Source: Serratia marcescens (GTDB lineage Bacteria > Pseudomonadota > Gammaproteobacteria > Enterobacterales > Enterobacteriaceae). From it: a stretch of DNA of 64,000 nucleotides. The translations under genes were made by a program, and so were the position numbers. Below are positions 62,276 through 64,000 of this stretch, piece by piece; position 1 is the stretch's first letter, and each line of letters begins with the position of its first letter. The stretch covers positions 806,001 to 870,000 of the forward strand of contig NZ_JARVZZ010000001.1 in assembly GCF_029846115.1 (NCBI RefSeq), given 5' to 3'. The notes under the pieces are model-generated. The model was not told where the DNA came from. It searched no databases and worked only from the letters and a program-made list of their open reading frames with translations.

Positions 62276-62665
62276 TCAGCGATAAGCGGCCGCCTGCTCT
62301 TCACCCGTCAGCCCCATTTTCTGTAGCTGCACCGTAATGCTCCAGGTTGAGCGCTCGAACTCATCGCTCAGCGCTTCCAGCGTCGCCCCGGCCGCATGGC
62401 TCTCGCGCAGCCGCAGTTTTTCCTCTTCCGACCAGGGGAAGTAGGCATTGGCCGGCCGACCCTCGGTGCGATTTTTCTGCCGCTTCTCTTCCGGCGTCAG
62501 CCGGGCTTTTTCCTGCAGTTCGGACTCGCCATCGAACTCGTTGGCCAACGCGAACAGCAGGCGGATAGCCTCCGGCGCACAGGCCGCAGAAGCCGGTCTC
62601 AACAGCTCGCCGGTATCGGGATTAACGCCGTTGGCCAGCGCCCTGAGCAACGTGCCGGTATTCAT
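62276..62665 (-). CDS. Hypothetical protein with SANT/HTH-like C-terminus
   Basis: 129 residues from MNTGTLLRALANGVNPDTGE; the upstream 28 codons have no support. I do not recognise a named family. The N-terminal part carries NPDTGELL and an acidic helix; the middle has LTPEEKRQKNRTEGRPAN. The C-terminal 45 residues read WSEEEKLRLRESHAAGATLEALSDEF, then RSTWSITVQLQKMGL. This spacing of Trp, helix, 'G-leL..ef.Rs..si...L.klGL' resembles Myb/SANT-like or sigma-region-4-like DNA-binding tails seen in several small enterobacterial proteins. It is convergent with yicC. Confidence 0.7.
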   Translation of the reverse strand: MNTGTLLRALANGVNPDTGELLRPASAACAPEAIRLLFALANEFDGESELQEKARLTPEEKRQKNRTEGRPANAYFPWSEEEKLRLRESHAAGATLEALSDEFERSTWSITVQLQKMGLTGEEQAAAYR

Positions 62666-63027
62666 CGTTCGCCTCCTTGTTCGAGAAAATGCGCGCCGGT
62701 CACGGCACCTTTCCCAAACATGTTTCTCCGCCTCAGCCAAGAAAACCACGCTTTGCGTCGGGAAAAATCACTCATTGCGATCCAGGTTCCAGGCGTTTGC
62801 ACGCGAGTGACGGCGATTGCATCAGGTTGCGAGCCGGCATGCCTCTGGGGAGAGGGCTCGCCGGGGAGCTTATGAAAAACTGCCGGACAGCGCGTGTGGA
62901 TGACATTTGGCAAGATATCCCGCATGCCATAAGTATTTTGTTCTAATTATCACGCAAGGTAATGAAAGGACGACGATGCTGTGGCTAAATGTGTTTTTTT
63001 CCTGCCCGTGAACCGTACGGACCGTTT
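62666..63027. promoter_or_regulatory. Upstream region of the nucleoside permease gene
   Basis: 362 bp with no credible gene, between two divergent genes. Four TTGC(A/G) units in one orientation lie at 62775, 62797, 62817 and 62827, spaced about two, two and one helical turns. They resemble CytR half-sites (GTTGCATT). The segment 62930-62990 is AT-rich and should hold the permease promoter. Confidence 0.4.
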
Positions 63028-64000
63028 ATGCCACAAATTCTGCAATTTATTATGGCTCTGGTGGTGATCATCGCCCTGGCGCTGCTGGTCAGCAATAATC
63101 GCAAGAAAATCCGCCTGCGCTATATCATCCAGCTGCTGGTGATCGAAGGCGCGCTGGCCTATTTCTTCCTGCATTCCGCCAGCGGGCTCAGCGTGATCAA
63201 ACACGTCGCCGGCTTCTTCGACACCCTGCTCGCCTACGCCGCCCAAGGATCGGAGTTCGTGTTCGGCGGCATGAGCAAGGATGGCCTGGCGTTCATCTTC
63301 CTCGGCGTTTTGTGCCCTATCATCTTTATTTCCGCCCTGATCGGCATTTTGCAGCATTTCCGTATCCTGCCGCTGATCATCCGCCTGGTCGGCACCCTGC
63401 TGTCCAAGGTCAACGGCATGGGCAAGCTGGAGTCGTTCAACGCCGTCAGCACGCTGGTGCTGGGGCAGTCGGAGAACTTTATCGCCTACAAGGGCATCAT
63501 CGGCGATATCTCGCCGCGCCGCATGTACACCATGGCCGCGACCGCCATGTCGACGGTTTCGCTCTCCATCGTCGGCGCCTACATGTCGATGATCGACGCA
63601 CAATATGTGGTGGCGGCCTTGATCCTTAATATGTTCAGCACCTTCATCATCCTGTCGATCATCAACCCGTATCAGGTCGAAGACGAGCCGGAGCTGAAGC
63701 TGAACAAACTGCATGAAGATCAGAGCTTCTTCGAAATGTTGGGTGAGTACATTCTGGCCGGCTTCAAGATTGCGATGATCATCGCGGCGATGCTGATCGG
63801 CTTTATCGCACTGATCTCCGCCGTCAATGCGCTGTTCTCCGCGGTGCTCGGCATCAGCTTCCAGCAGATCCTCGGCTATGTGTTCTATCCGCTGGCCTGG
63901 CTGATCGGCATCCCGGCGGAAGAGGCGCTGAAGGCGGGCAGCATCATGGCGACCAAACTGGTGGCCAACGAATTCGTGGCGATGATTGAGCTGAAGAAAA
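63028..64000 (+). CDS. NupC-family concentrative nucleoside permease, N-terminal part
   Basis: The first 324 codons are present; the gene runs off the right edge (family length about 400-420). Inner-membrane nucleoside/H+ symporter: [37 protein letters not shown] carries the GQSEN nucleoside-binding motif, and [26 protein letters not shown] is the second conserved half. It most resembles E. coli NupX/YeiM as remembered, but paralogues cannot be told apart by eye. CytR/CRP control is plausible. Confidence 0.9.
   Translation, partial: MPQILQFIMALVVIIALALLVSNNRKKIRLRYIIQLLVIEGALAYFFLHSASGLSVIKHVAGFFDTLLAYAAQGSEFVFGGMSKDGLAFIFLGVLCPIIFISALIGILQHFRILPLIIRLVGTLLSKVNGMGKLESFNAVSTLVLGQSENFIAYKGIIGDISPRRMYTMAATAMSTVSLSIVGAYMSMIDAQYVVAALILNMFSTFIILSIINPYQVEDEPELKLNKLHEDQSFFEMLGEYILAGFKIAMIIAAMLIGFIALISAVNALFSAVLGISFQQILGYVFYPLAWLIGIPAEEALKAGSIMATKLVANEFVAMIELKK

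Overview
The window is a high-GC enterobacterial chromosome segment. Gene content, protein lengths and local order point to Serratia (S. marcescens group): nearly every product aligns from memory with its E. coli counterpart over full length, while the LPS-core genes are of the Klebsiella/Serratia type (waaE, wabG-like, wabH-like, a sugar deacetylase) and not of the E. coli type. No rRNA, tRNA, insertion sequence, prophage, CRISPR or defence island was seen. The segment is almost entirely chromosomal backbone with a few local insertions.

Region 1 (1-27 kb) follows the E. coli 88-89 min order. It holds metL(partial)-metB / metJ with tandem met boxes between them, rpmE / priA, cytR, ftsN, hslVU behind a heat-shock promoter, menA, rraA, zapB, and glpFKX. 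It then continues with an inserted block (tehA, emrD, a four-cysteine SufR-like regulator) in front of fpr, followed by yiiR, yiiQ, tpiA, sbp, pfkA, fieF, cpxP with the 3'-UTR small RNA CpxQ, and cpxRA.

Region 2 (27-39 kb) jumps to the E. coli 81 min order: trmL, a CHAD-domain protein and a DUF3313 lipoprotein (both inserted), cysE-gpsA-secB-grxC-yibN, gpmM-envC-yibQ, and kbl-tdh. The cpxA/trmL boundary is therefore a synteny junction.

Region 3 (39-54.8 kb) is the LPS inner/outer core locus. It contains hldD-waaF-waaC, a GT4 transferase, the O-antigen ligase waaL and a GT2 transferase. These are followed by a divergent pair (sugar deacetylase plus GT9), waaQ-wabG-wabH, an opposite-strand GT9, and waaA-waaE-coaD. 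Together these genes make ADP-heptose, attach Kdo, heptoses and outer-core sugars to lipid A, and ligate O antigen.

Region 4 (54.8-64 kb) is mutM, rpmG, rpmB, radC, coaBC, dut, slmA, pyrE with its attenuator, an intact rph, yicC, a small unrecognised protein with a SANT/HTH-like tail, and the first 324 codons of a NupC-family nucleoside permease.

The points most worth a second look are the CpxQ sRNA, the cysteine-rich regulator coupled to fpr, the envC start codon lying in the gpmM terminator loop, the mosaic LPS-core locus with its antisense deacetylase/GT9 pair, and several unexplained palindromes in intergenic regions. All assignments come from reading the sequence and from family knowledge; no database search was run.
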